A stretch of 64,000 nt of DNA. Source: Vulcanimicrobiota bacterium. Its GTDB lineage: Bacteria; Vulcanimicrobiota; Vulcanimicrobiia; Vulcanimicrobiales; Vulcanimicrobiaceae. The stretch lies in NCBI GenBank assembly GCA_027307235.1, contig DAHUXH010000008.1, positions 91,224 to 155,223 of the forward strand, read 5' to 3'. The notes beneath the pieces are model-generated. The model had not been told where the DNA came from, searched no databases, and saw only the letters and a program-made list of their open reading frames with translations. The translations under genes were made by a program, and so were the position numbers. How positions within the stretch are numbered: the stretch's first letter is position 1; every line of letters begins with the position of its first letter. Shown here piece after piece: positions 51,792 to 60,441 of the stretch.

Positions 51792-53057
51792 GTGGACACG
51801 CTCCAAGGACGGACGATCGCGACCCGCTATCAGATCGACGAACTGATCGGCCGCGGTGGAACGGCGGACACGTACCGCGCTATCGACACGAAACTTGGTC
51901 GCGAAGTAGCGGTCAAGGTGCTTGTCGACCGCTCCGGCGAGGTCAACAACAGCATGTTGCTCGAGGCGCAGGCAATGGCTCGTTTGAACCATCCGCGCAT
52001 CGTCGCCGTGTACGACGCCGGCGAAGACGACGGCGTCTCCTACATTGTGATGGAGCTGATGCGCGGGCGCACGCTGCGCGACCTCGAAGGCGGCTCGCTC
52101 ACGTACAAGCAGGCCATCGGGTATCTCACCGACGTGCTCGAAGCGCTCGAATACGCGCATTCTCAAGGCATCGTCCACCGCGACATCAAGCCGTCGAACA
52201 TCATGACCGATTCCGATGCCGCTCATGTCAAGCTGATGGACTTCGGCCTCGCGCGGCGCACCAGCGACCTCACGCAAACGACGCGCACCGGACAGATCGT
52301 CGGCACCATTGCCTATCTGGCCCCCGAACGTTTCTTGAGCAAACCCGCCGACGCGCGCAGCGATCTGTATTCGATCGGCATCGTGATGTATGAAATTTTC
52401 ACCGGCACGACGCCGTTTCGCAACGACCGCGACGATTTGGTCGCGACCATCTTCTCGCACGTTCACGACACACCGGCCGCGCCGCGCGAGATCAATCGCA
52501 GCATTCCGCAGCCCCTCGAAGACGTGATCGTCAAGGCGCTGGAAAAAGAACCCGCGCGGCGCTATCAGAACGCGACCATGTTCATCGCGGATTTGCGCCA
52601 GTTGCTCGTGCCGCAGGCCGTCTCGCAAGAACCCAAGACGCCCCGGACGGTCGGCGACAAGCCGACGTCGGTGACGGACCCGACGTTACGTCAGGCCCTC
52701 GATCGGGCGCTCGCGACGTCGCGCAATCGCACCGACGCGCTCGAGAACGTGCTCAAGGGCATGATGGCGACGCGCCGGCGCCGGTACGATGAAGCCAACG
52801 AAGCCTTTACCGCCGCGCTCTACGAACTATCCGCGATCGGAAACGAATTGGAATACGCAAAGACCGCCGTCAAATACGGGACGATGTTGCTGCAAAAAGC
52901 CTCCGACGGGCAGCGCGAACGCAGCCAAATGCGCGACGGCGTCAACCGGCTGAACGAAGCGCTGCGCGTGTTCCGCGAGTACACATTGCACGAACAGTAC
53001 GCCGAGACGGAATACGTCATCAACGCGCTGGAACGCGCGGCCATCGGTCTGCTCTGA
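51792..53057 (+). CDS. Serine/threonine protein kinase with C-terminal helical repeats
   Basis: 421 residues from GTG 51792, with TAGGGG about 7 bases upstream. Kinase domain (about 10-270): LIGRGGTADTYRAID glycine loop, EVAVKVLV lysine, HRDIKPSNIM catalytic loop, MDFGLAR (DFG) and GTIAYLAPERF. No membrane segment or PASTA domain. The C-terminal 120 residues look TPR-like (TRRRRYDEANEAFTAALYEL). Probably a cytoplasmic signalling kinase of the Hanks type; targets unknown. Confidence 0.93.
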   Translation: MDTLQGRTIATRYQIDELIGRGGTADTYRAIDTKLGREVAVKVLVDRSGEVNNSMLLEAQAMARLNHPRIVAVYDAGEDDGVSYIVMELMRGRTLRDLEGGSLTYKQAIGYLTDVLEALEYAHSQGIVHRDIKPSNIMTDSDAAHVKLMDFGLARRTSDLTQTTRTGQIVGTIAYLAPERFLSKPADARSDLYSIGIVMYEIFTGTTPFRNDRDDLVATIFSHVHDTPAAPREINRSIPQPLEDVIVKALEKEPARRYQNATMFIADLRQLLVPQAVSQEPKTPRTVGDKPTSVTDPTLRQALDRALATSRNRTDALENVLKGMMATRRRRYDEANEAFTAALYELSAIGNELEYAKTAVKYGTMLLQKASDGQRERSQMRDGVNRLNEALRVFREYTLHEQYAETEYVINALERAAIGLL

Positions 53058-53067
53058 CAACCGCTCG

Positions 53068-54690
53068 ATGTCACTGAACAAGAAGCCGGAGCTGCGCCGT
53101 TCCGTCACACCGTGGGGCTCGTTCGCGTGGGGTTATTCCGACGTCGGAGCAGATATTTTCGTCGGGCTCGGACTCGTGCTCGCGTCGGCGGCCGGCGCCT
53201 CCAACGTCGCCTTTCTCTTCGCCGGGATCGTCTACGTCTGCATTGGCCTTGCGTACACGGAACTGGCGGCGACCTATCCGGTCGCCGGGGGCGGCCAATA
53301 CTTCGTCACACGCGGCTTGGGCGACGTCTTCGGATTCGTCGCGGGCTGGGCGGTGCTGCTCGATTTCACCATCGACGTGGCGCTGTTCGCCTGGGCGAGC
53401 GTCGATTATCTGGGCCAACTGATCACGCCGTTCGATTCGGCGCTGCATCCGTGGACGCACTTCATCGTCGTCATCGTCTTGATCGCGGCGCTCTGTTTTC
53501 TCAACGTCGTCGGGGTTCGCGAAAGCACGGCGTTTCAAGGTTTCGTCAGTGCGCTCGACGTCATCTCGGAGACGCTGATCCTCTGCTTCGGCTTCCTATT
53601 CGCGTTCCGCCCTGACCTGCTCGTCCACACGATGCAGACTGCTTGGCCGAATCCGTTTCACTTGATGCAAGGCATCTCGCTTGCGATCGTGTCGTTCGTC
53701 GGCTTGGAATCGATCGCGCAAGCAGCCGAAGAGACGCAACGACCCGCCTCGATCATTCCGCGAACGTCCGTCTCGCTGATCTTGACGATTTTGATTTTCG
53801 CGCTTTCGTATTCGAACCTCGCGCTCGGCATGCAGACGTGGCATTCGCTGCACGACGCACACGGCCACGCGATCGCATTCTGGCAACTGTTTCCGACGTC
53901 GAGCGACAACCAGGGCAAAGCGGTCGCGCTGCTGGCAGAGCAGGTTCCATATTACGGCTGGCTCGCAGCGCGTTATGTGCCGTTGCTCGGTGCCGTTCTG
54001 TTGCTGATCTCCTCCAACTCCGGCGTCTTCGGCAGCTCGCGCATCGCCTACGCGATGAGTTCGGCGAACCTGCTGCCGTCAACGTTCAAGAGGGTGCACG
54101 CGCGCTACCGCACGCCGGTGATTTCGATCTTGGTCTTCACCGGTCTGGCGGCATTCGAGACGCTCTTCGCGGCACTGCCGACACTCGCACCGGCAGCGCA
54201 TGCGTTCTACGCACGCCTGTTCCACGGCGAGGACGGCATCGCGTTCTTGGGCGATCTCTACGCCTTCGGAGCGGCAACTAGTTATTCGTTCGTCTTCCTT
54301 GCGTTGATCGCGTTGCGCCTGAAGGAGCCGCTGGCGCCGCGCAAATTCAAGATGCCGTTTAACATTCCGCTCGTCTTTCGCGGAGAACGCGCGGAGTTTC
54401 CGGTCATCGGTGTGATTGGCTTCATCGGCATCGTCTCGATCTTGGCCTTCACCCTTGCGACGCATGACATCGGCCGCGTCGCGGGACCGTCATGGTTGGT
54501 CGTCGGCATCGTCTTGTACATGCTCTACCGGCGAAACAAACGACTGCCGATCTTCGGTTCGGCACCGCGCGACTGGCGCACCGAACAGGTCGACATCTTG
54601 CGCCACTCCGGCGAACTCGAGCTCATGGACGAATACGTGGCGAACGTCAAGGCGAGCGACGCTCGCAAGCGTCTGAGCAGCGGCACGTGA
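53068..54690 (+). CDS. APC-superfamily amino acid permease
   Basis: 540 residues with about 12 membrane segments. VGADIFVGLGLVLASAAGASNVAFLFAGIVYVCIGLAYTELAATYPVAGGGQYFVTRGLGDVFGFVAGWAVLLDF is the N-terminal APC motif, with GLESIAQAAEETQRP in the middle. The C-terminus is a cytoplasmic tail of about 60 residues. The substrate is probably an amino acid or polyamine. It overlaps by four bases with a 60-aa membrane peptide gene, which in turn overlaps a stress-protein gene. Confidence 0.9.
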   Translation: MSLNKKPELRRSVTPWGSFAWGYSDVGADIFVGLGLVLASAAGASNVAFLFAGIVYVCIGLAYTELAATYPVAGGGQYFVTRGLGDVFGFVAGWAVLLDFTIDVALFAWASVDYLGQLITPFDSALHPWTHFIVVIVLIAALCFLNVVGVRESTAFQGFVSALDVISETLILCFGFLFAFRPDLLVHTMQTAWPNPFHLMQGISLAIVSFVGLESIAQAAEETQRPASIIPRTSVSLILTILIFALSYSNLALGMQTWHSLHDAHGHAIAFWQLFPTSSDNQGKAVALLAEQVPYYGWLAARYVPLLGAVLLLISSNSGVFGSSRIAYAMSSANLLPSTFKRVHARYRTPVISILVFTGLAAFETLFAALPTLAPAAHAFYARLFHGEDGIAFLGDLYAFGAATSYSFVFLALIALRLKEPLAPRKFKMPFNIPLVFRGERAEFPVIGVIGFIGIVSILAFTLATHDIGRVAGPSWLVVGIVLYMLYRRNKRLPIFGSAPRDWRTEQVDILRHSGELELMDEYVANVKASDARKRLSSGT

Positions 54691-54869
54691 ACGTGCTTCG
54701 CGGGTTGAGGCCCATGCTGATGATCGTGCTCGGTATAAGCATCGATGTACGGTTGCTCCTCTATGGATTTTCGTGGTCGTTGATTCCGGGTCTCGTGCTC
54801 GGCGCCGCGTTGATCGGACTTGGCATCCATCGGATGCGGCTCACGCTGATGCAGCGGAGCGGCTCGTGA
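54687..54869 (+). CDS. 60-residue membrane peptide
   Basis: Starts at GTG 54687 (GTGA overlap with the permease stop) and ends in another GTGA overlap at 54866. The peptide VNVLRGLRPMLMIVLGISIDVRLLLYGFS continues with LIPGLVLGAALIGLGIHRMRL, giving two hydrophobic helices joined by a short loop. No known family. The double coupling makes it very likely translated, perhaps as a subunit or regulator of the adjacent permease. Confidence 0.65.
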   Translation: MNVLRGLRPMLMIVLGISIDVRLLLYGFSWSLIPGLVLGAALIGLGIHRMRLTLMQRSGS

Positions 54870-55498
54870 ACCCGGTCGAGGTCACGCTGCCCGGCGGCGT
54901 CATCGCACTGATCATCGCGACAACCACGATCGCGGTGTTGTGGTGGATGATGCACCCGCCCGCTTCGTCGATTCAGCGGATGGCCGCGGAGGCGGAAAGC
55001 GAACTCAAGAGCCTCGTCGGCAGCATCATCGTGGTGTTCTCGCCGGAGATCGCTTCCGCGCACATGATGGCGCTCGCGGCGAAGCTGGCGCGCGGCGAGC
55101 GATCCGCATTGACGGCCATCTACGTGATCGAGGTTCCCTACACGCTCCCGCCCGACGCCGAGATGCCCGAGGAAGAACGCCTGGCGCTCGACGCGCTCGG
55201 CACCGCCGAGACGATCGCGCAGAAAAACGACGTCGATCTCAGCACCGAGGTTCTGAAGTCGCGTTCGACGAGCCAGGCCGTGCTCGACTACGCAAAAAGC
55301 CAGAAAGCGAACATCATCATCCTCGGATCGTATCGCGAGGGGAAATACACCGGCGCGCCGCTCAGCCGAACGATCGAATTCATCGCGGCTAACGCCAAAT
55401 GCGATGTCCTGATCGGCGTCGAGGGCAAGCACGGCACGCTGCTGGTAGACGAAACGGGGCAGGCGACCGGAACAGGCTCGGCGGAACCAAGAACCTAA
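54866..55498 (+). CDS. Membrane-anchored universal stress protein domain
   Basis: 210 residues from GTG 54866. An N-terminal hydrophobic helix (GGVIALIIATTTIAVLWWMM, about 10-30) is followed by a UspA-like alpha/beta domain: GSIIVVFSPEIASAHMMALAAKLA, ALTAIYVIEVPYTLP, VLDYAKSQKANIIILGSYREGKYTGAPLSRTIEFIAANAKCDVLIGV. The ATP-binding GxxxxG(x9)GS/T is partly kept. Fusions of APC permeases with Usp domains are known; here the Usp part is a separate, membrane-tethered protein, consistent with control of the permease. Confidence 0.85.
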   Translation: MNPVEVTLPGGVIALIIATTTIAVLWWMMHPPASSIQRMAAEAESELKSLVGSIIVVFSPEIASAHMMALAAKLARGERSALTAIYVIEVPYTLPPDAEMPEEERLALDALGTAETIAQKNDVDLSTEVLKSRSTSQAVLDYAKSQKANIIILGSYREGKYTGAPLSRTIEFIAANAKCDVLIGVEGKHGTLLVDETGQATGTGSAEPRT

Positions 55499-55529
55499 CC
55501 ACGCCCGTTACCCGTCAGGAGGTATCACG

Positions 55530-56198
55530 GTGAATCTACGCACGCTCGCGCTGTCGGCTCTGGCCGCTTGCGCCATCCTCATGCCGCCGGCACACGTGCG
55601 GGCGGCCGGAACGACGCCGGCGCTCGACGAGTTCGACGCTGCCTTCGCGAAGATCAACGACTACGCGTTTCAGCTGCACTCGCACGAAACGCTCGGCAAC
55701 GGGTCGCAGACGCGCGTCTATCAATATTATTTCATGAAGCCGCACTTCGCAAAAACGTTGATCGTTTCGGGCGATGGACAGGGCAGCGGCGGCGTCTGGG
55801 CTGGCAGCGATCAGGTCAGCGGTCACCAAGGTGGGTTTCTTTCAGCCATTCACTTGAAGATCGACCTGCACGATCATCGCGCAACGTCACTGCGCGGCTA
55901 TACGATTCCTGACGGACTCGTTCAGAACATCATCGACCGCTATCGCACCGTCCCCGGCGAACTCTCGCAGCATCCCGGGCCGCGCATCGCCGGCGAGGAG
56001 ACCGACGAGGTATTGCTCAAGGTCGCCGATCCCGCCGGTAACGGCGGCGTCGCAAAGATGATCGTCTATCTCTCAAAAGTGACGCACTGGCCGCTGCGTG
56101 AGATCTTCTACGACACCGGCAACAACGACGTCCTCGATCAAACGTTCACCGACGTCAAAACCAACACAGGCCTCACGCAAAACGATTTCCCGTTCTGA
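55530..56198 (+). CDS. Secreted LolA-like/DUF1571 protein
   Basis: 222 residues from GTG 55530, with a strong AGGAGGT 8 bases upstream. Signal peptide MNLRTLALSALAACAILMPPAHVRA, then ALDEFDAAFAKINDYAFQLHSHETLGNG, MKPHFAKTLIVSG and VYLSKVTHWPLREIFYDTGN: alternating strands like the LolA/LolB half-barrel and DUF1571 proteins. Likely periplasmic; lipid binding is a guess. It follows the stress-protein gene by 31 bases. Confidence 0.72.
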   Translation: MNLRTLALSALAACAILMPPAHVRAAGTTPALDEFDAAFAKINDYAFQLHSHETLGNGSQTRVYQYYFMKPHFAKTLIVSGDGQGSGGVWAGSDQVSGHQGGFLSAIHLKIDLHDHRATSLRGYTIPDGLVQNIIDRYRTVPGELSQHPGPRIAGEETDEVLLKVADPAGNGGVAKMIVYLSKVTHWPLREIFYDTGNNDVLDQTFTDVKTNTGLTQNDFPF

Positions 56199-56253
56199 AG
56201 GCGCTCCGCCCCAACCAGCGGTATCGCTAGCGCCCAGTCGGTGGCGGGCTTGA

Positions 56254-56287
56254 TCTGTCACATTTTTCTATAGTAAAATGTGACAGA
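56254..56287 (+). promoter_or_regulatory. AbiE operator/promoter
   Basis: A perfect 13-bp inverted repeat TCTGTCACATTTT / AAAATGTGACAGA with an 8-base spacer. The spacer plus edges hold TATAGT (56269-56274), a good -10, so the operator straddles the promoter. It ends directly at the antitoxin ATG (56288). AbiEi-type antitoxins are known to autorepress through such repeats. Confidence 0.88.
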
Positions 56288-56920
56288 ATGGCTACGAAGA
56301 GCATGGCGGCGGCCATCCGCCAATACCTGAAGCGGCTTGAGGCTGGGACCGTCGTCACCCCGGCGGAACTCGTCCATGCCAGGCTTGGCTCCGAGGAGGC
56401 GGTCCGTCAAGCGCTTCGCCGGCTCACGTCGGCCGGGGAAGTGCGGCGCTTATCCAAGGGCTATTATGACATTCCCCGGGTTAACCCGCGAATCGGGGTC
56501 CTCAGCCCGACCCCCGAGGCCATCATCGCAGCGCACGCTCGGAAGACCGGCGCCACGATCGAGCGCCCGGAACTAGACGCAGCTAACCGGCTCGGCTTGA
56601 CGACACAGGTTGTGGCGCGTCCAATCTATCGGACGAACCTCTTCCCGCGCGAATTAAAGATCGGCGGGCAGACGATTCGGCTAAAAACCGCTGGCCCGCG
56701 CTCGCTTGCGCGCGATACGAACCCGTCAGAACTCGTTATTGACGCCCTTCAGGCGATGGGCAAAGCAAACATCACCGAACGTGAAGTCGCTAAGGTGCGC
56801 GAGTTCGTGCGCGAGCACGGGCTTGAGAAGAAGCTTCGACAGCGGGCGCGCCGCGCACCGTCGTGGATGCTCCCGATTATTGACGACATACTTTCGGAAG
56901 CCCGCGATACCGATGGATAA
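56288..56920 (+). CDS. AbiEi-like (DUF6088) antitoxin/repressor
   Basis: 210 residues. The N-terminal winged helix AAIRQYLKRLEAGTVVTPAELVHARLGSEEAVRQALRRLTSAGEVRRLSKGYYDIP is the AbiEi/DUF6088 DNA-binding signature. The C-terminal domain contains NRLGLTTQVVARPIYRTNLFPRELKIGGQTIRLKTAGPRSL. Its gene overlaps the toxin gene by eight bases. It should bind the 56254-56287 palindrome. The locus looks less GC-rich than its surroundings by eye, in keeping with acquisition. Confidence 0.88.
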   Translation: MATKSMAAAIRQYLKRLEAGTVVTPAELVHARLGSEEAVRQALRRLTSAGEVRRLSKGYYDIPRVNPRIGVLSPTPEAIIAAHARKTGATIERPELDAANRLGLTTQVVARPIYRTNLFPRELKIGGQTIRLKTAGPRSLARDTNPSELVIDALQAMGKANITEREVAKVREFVREHGLEKKLRQRARRAPSWMLPIIDDILSEARDTDG

Positions 56921-57923
56921 CTTCGCGAGCTTCTCTGCGCAAGATCGTCGAGAAATCATCCAACAACGCGCAAGTCAGATGGGCGTTGATTTCACGATTG
57001 TTGAAAAGGACTTCTGGGTCTGCTGGACGCTCAAGTCGCTCTTCGCGCTTCCCTCAGGGAATCCGACCATGACGTTCAAGGGCGGGACGTCGCTTTCAAA
57101 AGCCTATGGCCTGATCGACCGGTTTTCAGAAGATATCGACGTTGTGATCGATCCACACTATTTCGCCGAAAGAGGATTTCCGGATCCCGAAGCGTCCGAC
57201 ATCAGCCGTACAAAACGTGAAAAGCGCATGGGGCAGCTCGATGCGGCCTGTACTTCGTACATCGGCGGGCAGCTAAAATCGACGTTGCAATCGCAATTTG
57301 CGGCCCGACTAGGCACCAGCGAAGGATGGTCGTTAGGTGTCGATCCGGCCGATCCCAATACGTTGCTTTTTCGCTATCCCAAGAGCGATCCAGGCAAGAT
57401 ACATTCGTACCTTCGCGATACCGTAAGAATTGAACTCGGATGGCGCGCCAGAATGGCACCGTCTGAGCTCAAGGTCATTGCCCCGTATATTGCTGAGATG
57501 TCCGGCGTTCTTGAAGAACCGCAAATACATGGCAGCGTTCTGGTCCCGGACCGGACCTTCTGGGAGAAGGTTACAGCTCTACATGCCGAGAGTTTCCGGG
57601 CAAAGCCGACTCAATTTTTCTCCCGTCACTACTCGGATGTCGCTGCGATGCTTCGTACGAGCATAGGGCAAGACGCCTCCCGCGATCTTGCAATGCTAGA
57701 AGACGTCCGCGCCTTCAAGGATGTCTACTATCACGCAGCCTGGGCAAATTACGACCTTGCAAAACCCGGAACGCTCGTGGTCGTCCCTCACGAGGTCCGC
57801 ACACGTGAGCTAGCCACCGATTACCATAATATGCAGCAGATGTTCCTCAGCGACCCACCGCCCTTTGAGGTCGTGGTCGACCAGCTCCGCGCATTCGAAA
57901 GCGAAGTAAATGCGAGGCGCTAA
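56913..57923 (+). CDS. AbiEii/AbiGii-family nucleotidyltransferase toxin
   Basis: 336 residues from ATG 56913. The DNA polymerase beta-like motif FKGGTSLSKAYGLIDRFSEDIDVVID (56-80) provides GGTS and the DxD aspartates (D74, D76), with VEKDFWVCWTLKSLF before it. FWEKVTALHAESF carries the conserved late lysine. Such toxins (MenT/AbiEii) add nucleotides to tRNA 3' ends or another target and work as growth arrest or abortive infection. It is an intact type IV-like pair with the upstream gene. Confidence 0.92.
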   Translation: MDNFASFSAQDRREIIQQRASQMGVDFTIVEKDFWVCWTLKSLFALPSGNPTMTFKGGTSLSKAYGLIDRFSEDIDVVIDPHYFAERGFPDPEASDISRTKREKRMGQLDAACTSYIGGQLKSTLQSQFAARLGTSEGWSLGVDPADPNTLLFRYPKSDPGKIHSYLRDTVRIELGWRARMAPSELKVIAPYIAEMSGVLEEPQIHGSVLVPDRTFWEKVTALHAESFRAKPTQFFSRHYSDVAAMLRTSIGQDASRDLAMLEDVRAFKDVYYHAAWANYDLAKPGTLVVVPHEVRTRELATDYHNMQQMFLSDPPPFEVVVDQLRAFESEVNARR

Positions 57924-57947
57924 CGCATTTCTCCGAGTCTGCCTAAG

Positions 57948-58940
57948 CTAGGCGCGGGCGAAGAAGCGTTTGCGTAGTTGGTCTGCGACGACGGCTAGCA
58001 GGATGACGGCGCCTAGGACGATCTTTTGAAGATAGGGATCGATGTTGAGCAGATTCATGGCGTTGTAAAGCAAGCCGATCAAGAGTGCGCCGAAGAAGGT
58101 GCCGATGATGCTGCCCTGACCGCCCATGAGGCTGGTGCCCCCGACCACGACGGCGGCGATCGATTCCAGCAGTTCGTCGCCCGTGCCGGTCTGCGGCGAA
58201 CCCGATGCGAAGAGTGACATGTAGAGAAACCCGACGATGGCCGCGCACATGCCGCTGATCATGAATGCGATCGTCGTCATGCGGCCGACGTTCACGCCGG
58301 CCAGGCGCGCAGCTTCGGAGTTTCCGCCGAGCGCGAGCAGATAGCGTCCGTAGCGCGTGCGGGTGAGCAGCACCGAACAGACCGCGATCACGATCACCAT
58401 GACCACGACCGGAATGGGAATGCTCGGCACGTGCAACAGATTGGTCAGCGGGGCAAGAAACGAGCCGAAGCCGATCACGCCAAACGCGGAATCGTTGACC
58501 GGAATCGGACGACCGTGCGACAGAATATACGATGCGCCCAGTGCCATGTCGAGCATCGCGAGCGTCGTGATGAACGACGGCAGGTTGAGTTTCACCACCG
58601 GCAACGCATTCACGTATCCGGCCAGCGCACCGACCGCGAGCCCCACAAGCAACGTCGCGGCGACCAAAGGCACTCCGGTGAGATGAATGGAGTTGGCGAA
58701 GAGCGCCATCGCGACACCGGTCAGCGACACCAGCGAACCGATCGATAGATCGATGCCCGCGGTGATGATCACAAACGTCTCGCCGACGCCGAGAATACAA
58801 TTGTACGTGATCTGCCGCAAGACGCGCACGATGTTGCCGGGCTGCAAGAAATTACCGTGCGCTGCGACGTTGATGATGATCACCGCGACCACCAGCACGC
58901 CGAGCGCGCCGGCGACACGCAACCAGTTCGAACGATTCAT
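57948..58940 (-). CDS. Sugar ABC transporter permease (RbsC-like)
   Basis: 330 residues from ATG 58940, nine or so membrane segments. ITYNCILGVGETFVIITAGIDLSIGSLVSLTGV, RYLLALGGNSEAARLAGVNVGRM and ESIAAVVVGGTSLMGGQGSIIGTFFGALLIGLL are hallmarks of the ribose/xylose/galactose family. The ATG overlaps the ATPase stop (ATGA). A long upstream reading frame is a shadow of the ATPase gene. The substrate is a monosaccharide or related compound. Confidence 0.95.
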   Translation of the reverse strand: MNRSNWLRVAGALGVLVVAVIIINVAAHGNFLQPGNIVRVLRQITYNCILGVGETFVIITAGIDLSIGSLVSLTGVAMALFANSIHLTGVPLVAATLLVGLAVGALAGYVNALPVVKLNLPSFITTLAMLDMALGASYILSHGRPIPVNDSAFGVIGFGSFLAPLTNLLHVPSIPIPVVVMVIVIAVCSVLLTRTRYGRYLLALGGNSEAARLAGVNVGRMTTIAFMISGMCAAIVGFLYMSLFASGSPQTGTGDELLESIAAVVVGGTSLMGGQGSIIGTFFGALLIGLLYNAMNLLNIDPYLQKIVLGAVILLAVVADQLRKRFFARA

Positions 58941-60418
58941 GCAGCCGGCGCTCCGGCCGCGGCCGCGATGACCTTGTCGGGTGTCGCCTCCTCGCGCCCA
59001 AACTCGGCGACGATGCGCCCGCCGCGCACCGCGAAGACGCGGTGTGCCATACCGAGCACCTCCGGTAATTCGCTCGATACCATGACGATGGCGACTCCCT
59101 TCTTCGCAAGGTCGATCATGAGATTGTAAATTTCGATCTTCGCGCCGACGTCGATACCGCGTGTCGGCTCGTCGAACAGGACGACGCGCGCATTTCCCAG
59201 CAGCCATTTTGCCAGCACGACCTTCTGCTGGTTCCCGCCGGAGAGGTTGCGCACGAGCTGTTCGGGGCCCGGCGTGCGAATCTGCAAGTCCGCGATCTCG
59301 ACGCCGGTTGCGGTCAGTTCACGCGAACGATCGATCAGGAAGAACCGATTGACGAACTGCGCAAGATGCGCGAGCGTCACATTCTCGCGCACGCTCATCC
59401 CAAGCACCAGCCCTTGCGACTTGCGATCTTCCGTCACGAAGGCGATGCCCGCCTCGATGCCGTCGTGCGGCGAGGAGACGCGCAGCGTCGTACCGTCGAT
59501 CGACACCACGCCGCTGCGCGGAATGTCGGCTCCCGCGATCGCGCGGCAGATGTCGGTGCGCCCCGCACCGACCAGTCCAGCTAGGCCGACGATCTCGCCG
59601 GCGCGCACGGTGAACGACACGCCGTTGACCATCGGCGGGTTGACGAGGTCACGCACGTCGAGCACCACCGGAGCATCGGCTGCAATCGGCGCAAGGGCGG
59701 GAAAATGCGAATCGACCGGGCGGCCGACCATCGCGCGCACGATGTCGTCGGTGGGAAAGGCGCTGGTCGCGCGGGTCTCGACCACCTCGCCGTCGCGCAG
59801 AATCGTTACGCGATCGGCGATGCGCGGCAGTTCTTCGAGCCGGTGTGAGATGTAGACGATGCCCGCGCCTGACGCTCGCAGCCGTGCGACGATCTCAAAC
59901 AGGCGGTCGATTTCGTTTTCGGTGAGCGCGGCCGTCGGTTCGTCCATCACGATGATGCGTGCGTGCTTCGAGAGCGCTTTTGCGATCTCGATGAGCTGTT
60001 TGTGCGCGACCGACATGCGCGCGATCGGAACGTCGAGCGGGATGTCCACGCCCAGTTCCTTGAAGGCGTCTTCGGCGAGCGCGCGCGAGGCGGCATCATC
60101 GATCAGGCCGTTCTTCATCGGCTCTCGACCGAGCACCACGTTTTCAATGGCGTTGAAGGCCGGAACCAAATTGAACTCTTGATAGATCATGCCGATGCCG
60201 AGATGCTCGGCGGCGCGCGGCCCGTCGATCTGCACGACGGCGCCGTCGATAGCGATCTCGCCGGAATCCGCGTGTTCGGCTCCGGCGAGAATGCGCATCA
60301 ACGTCGATTTCCCCGCGCCGTTCTCACCGACCAGCGCGAGCACTTCGCCCGCCTGCACGGTCAGCGAGACACCATTCAAAGCACGAACACCGGGAAAGGT
60401 CTTCCCGATGTTGCGCAT
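58937..60418 (-). CDS. Sugar ABC transporter ATP-binding protein (RbsA/MglA-like)
   Basis: 493 residues, two ABC domains. First: GENGAGKSTLMRIL, then the signature ARMSVAHKQLIEIAKAL, an RbsA-type variant of LSGGQ, and IIVMDEPTAALTENE. Second: VGAGRTDICRAIAG (degenerate Walker A, as usual), VRNLSGGNQQKVVLAKWLL and VLFDEPTRGIDVGAKIEIY. The start may be a few codons upstream because relatives begin with about six more residues before MRNIGKTFPGV; only non-ATG options exist there. Between the permease and binding-protein genes. Confidence 0.95.
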   Translation of the reverse strand: MRNIGKTFPGVRALNGVSLTVQAGEVLALVGENGAGKSTLMRILAGAEHADSGEIAIDGAVVQIDGPRAAEHLGIGMIYQEFNLVPAFNAIENVVLGREPMKNGLIDDAASRALAEDAFKELGVDIPLDVPIARMSVAHKQLIEIAKALSKHARIIVMDEPTAALTENEIDRLFEIVARLRASGAGIVYISHRLEELPRIADRVTILRDGEVVETRATSAFPTDDIVRAMVGRPVDSHFPALAPIAADAPVVLDVRDLVNPPMVNGVSFTVRAGEIVGLAGLVGAGRTDICRAIAGADIPRSGVVSIDGTTLRVSSPHDGIEAGIAFVTEDRKSQGLVLGMSVRENVTLAHLAQFVNRFFLIDRSRELTATGVEIADLQIRTPGPEQLVRNLSGGNQQKVVLAKWLLGNARVVLFDEPTRGIDVGAKIEIYNLMIDLAKKGVAIVMVSSELPEVLGMAHRVFAVRGGRIVAEFGREEATPDKVIAAAAGAPAA

Positions 60419-60441
60419 CTCCAGCAGCGGCGCGCTCAGCG

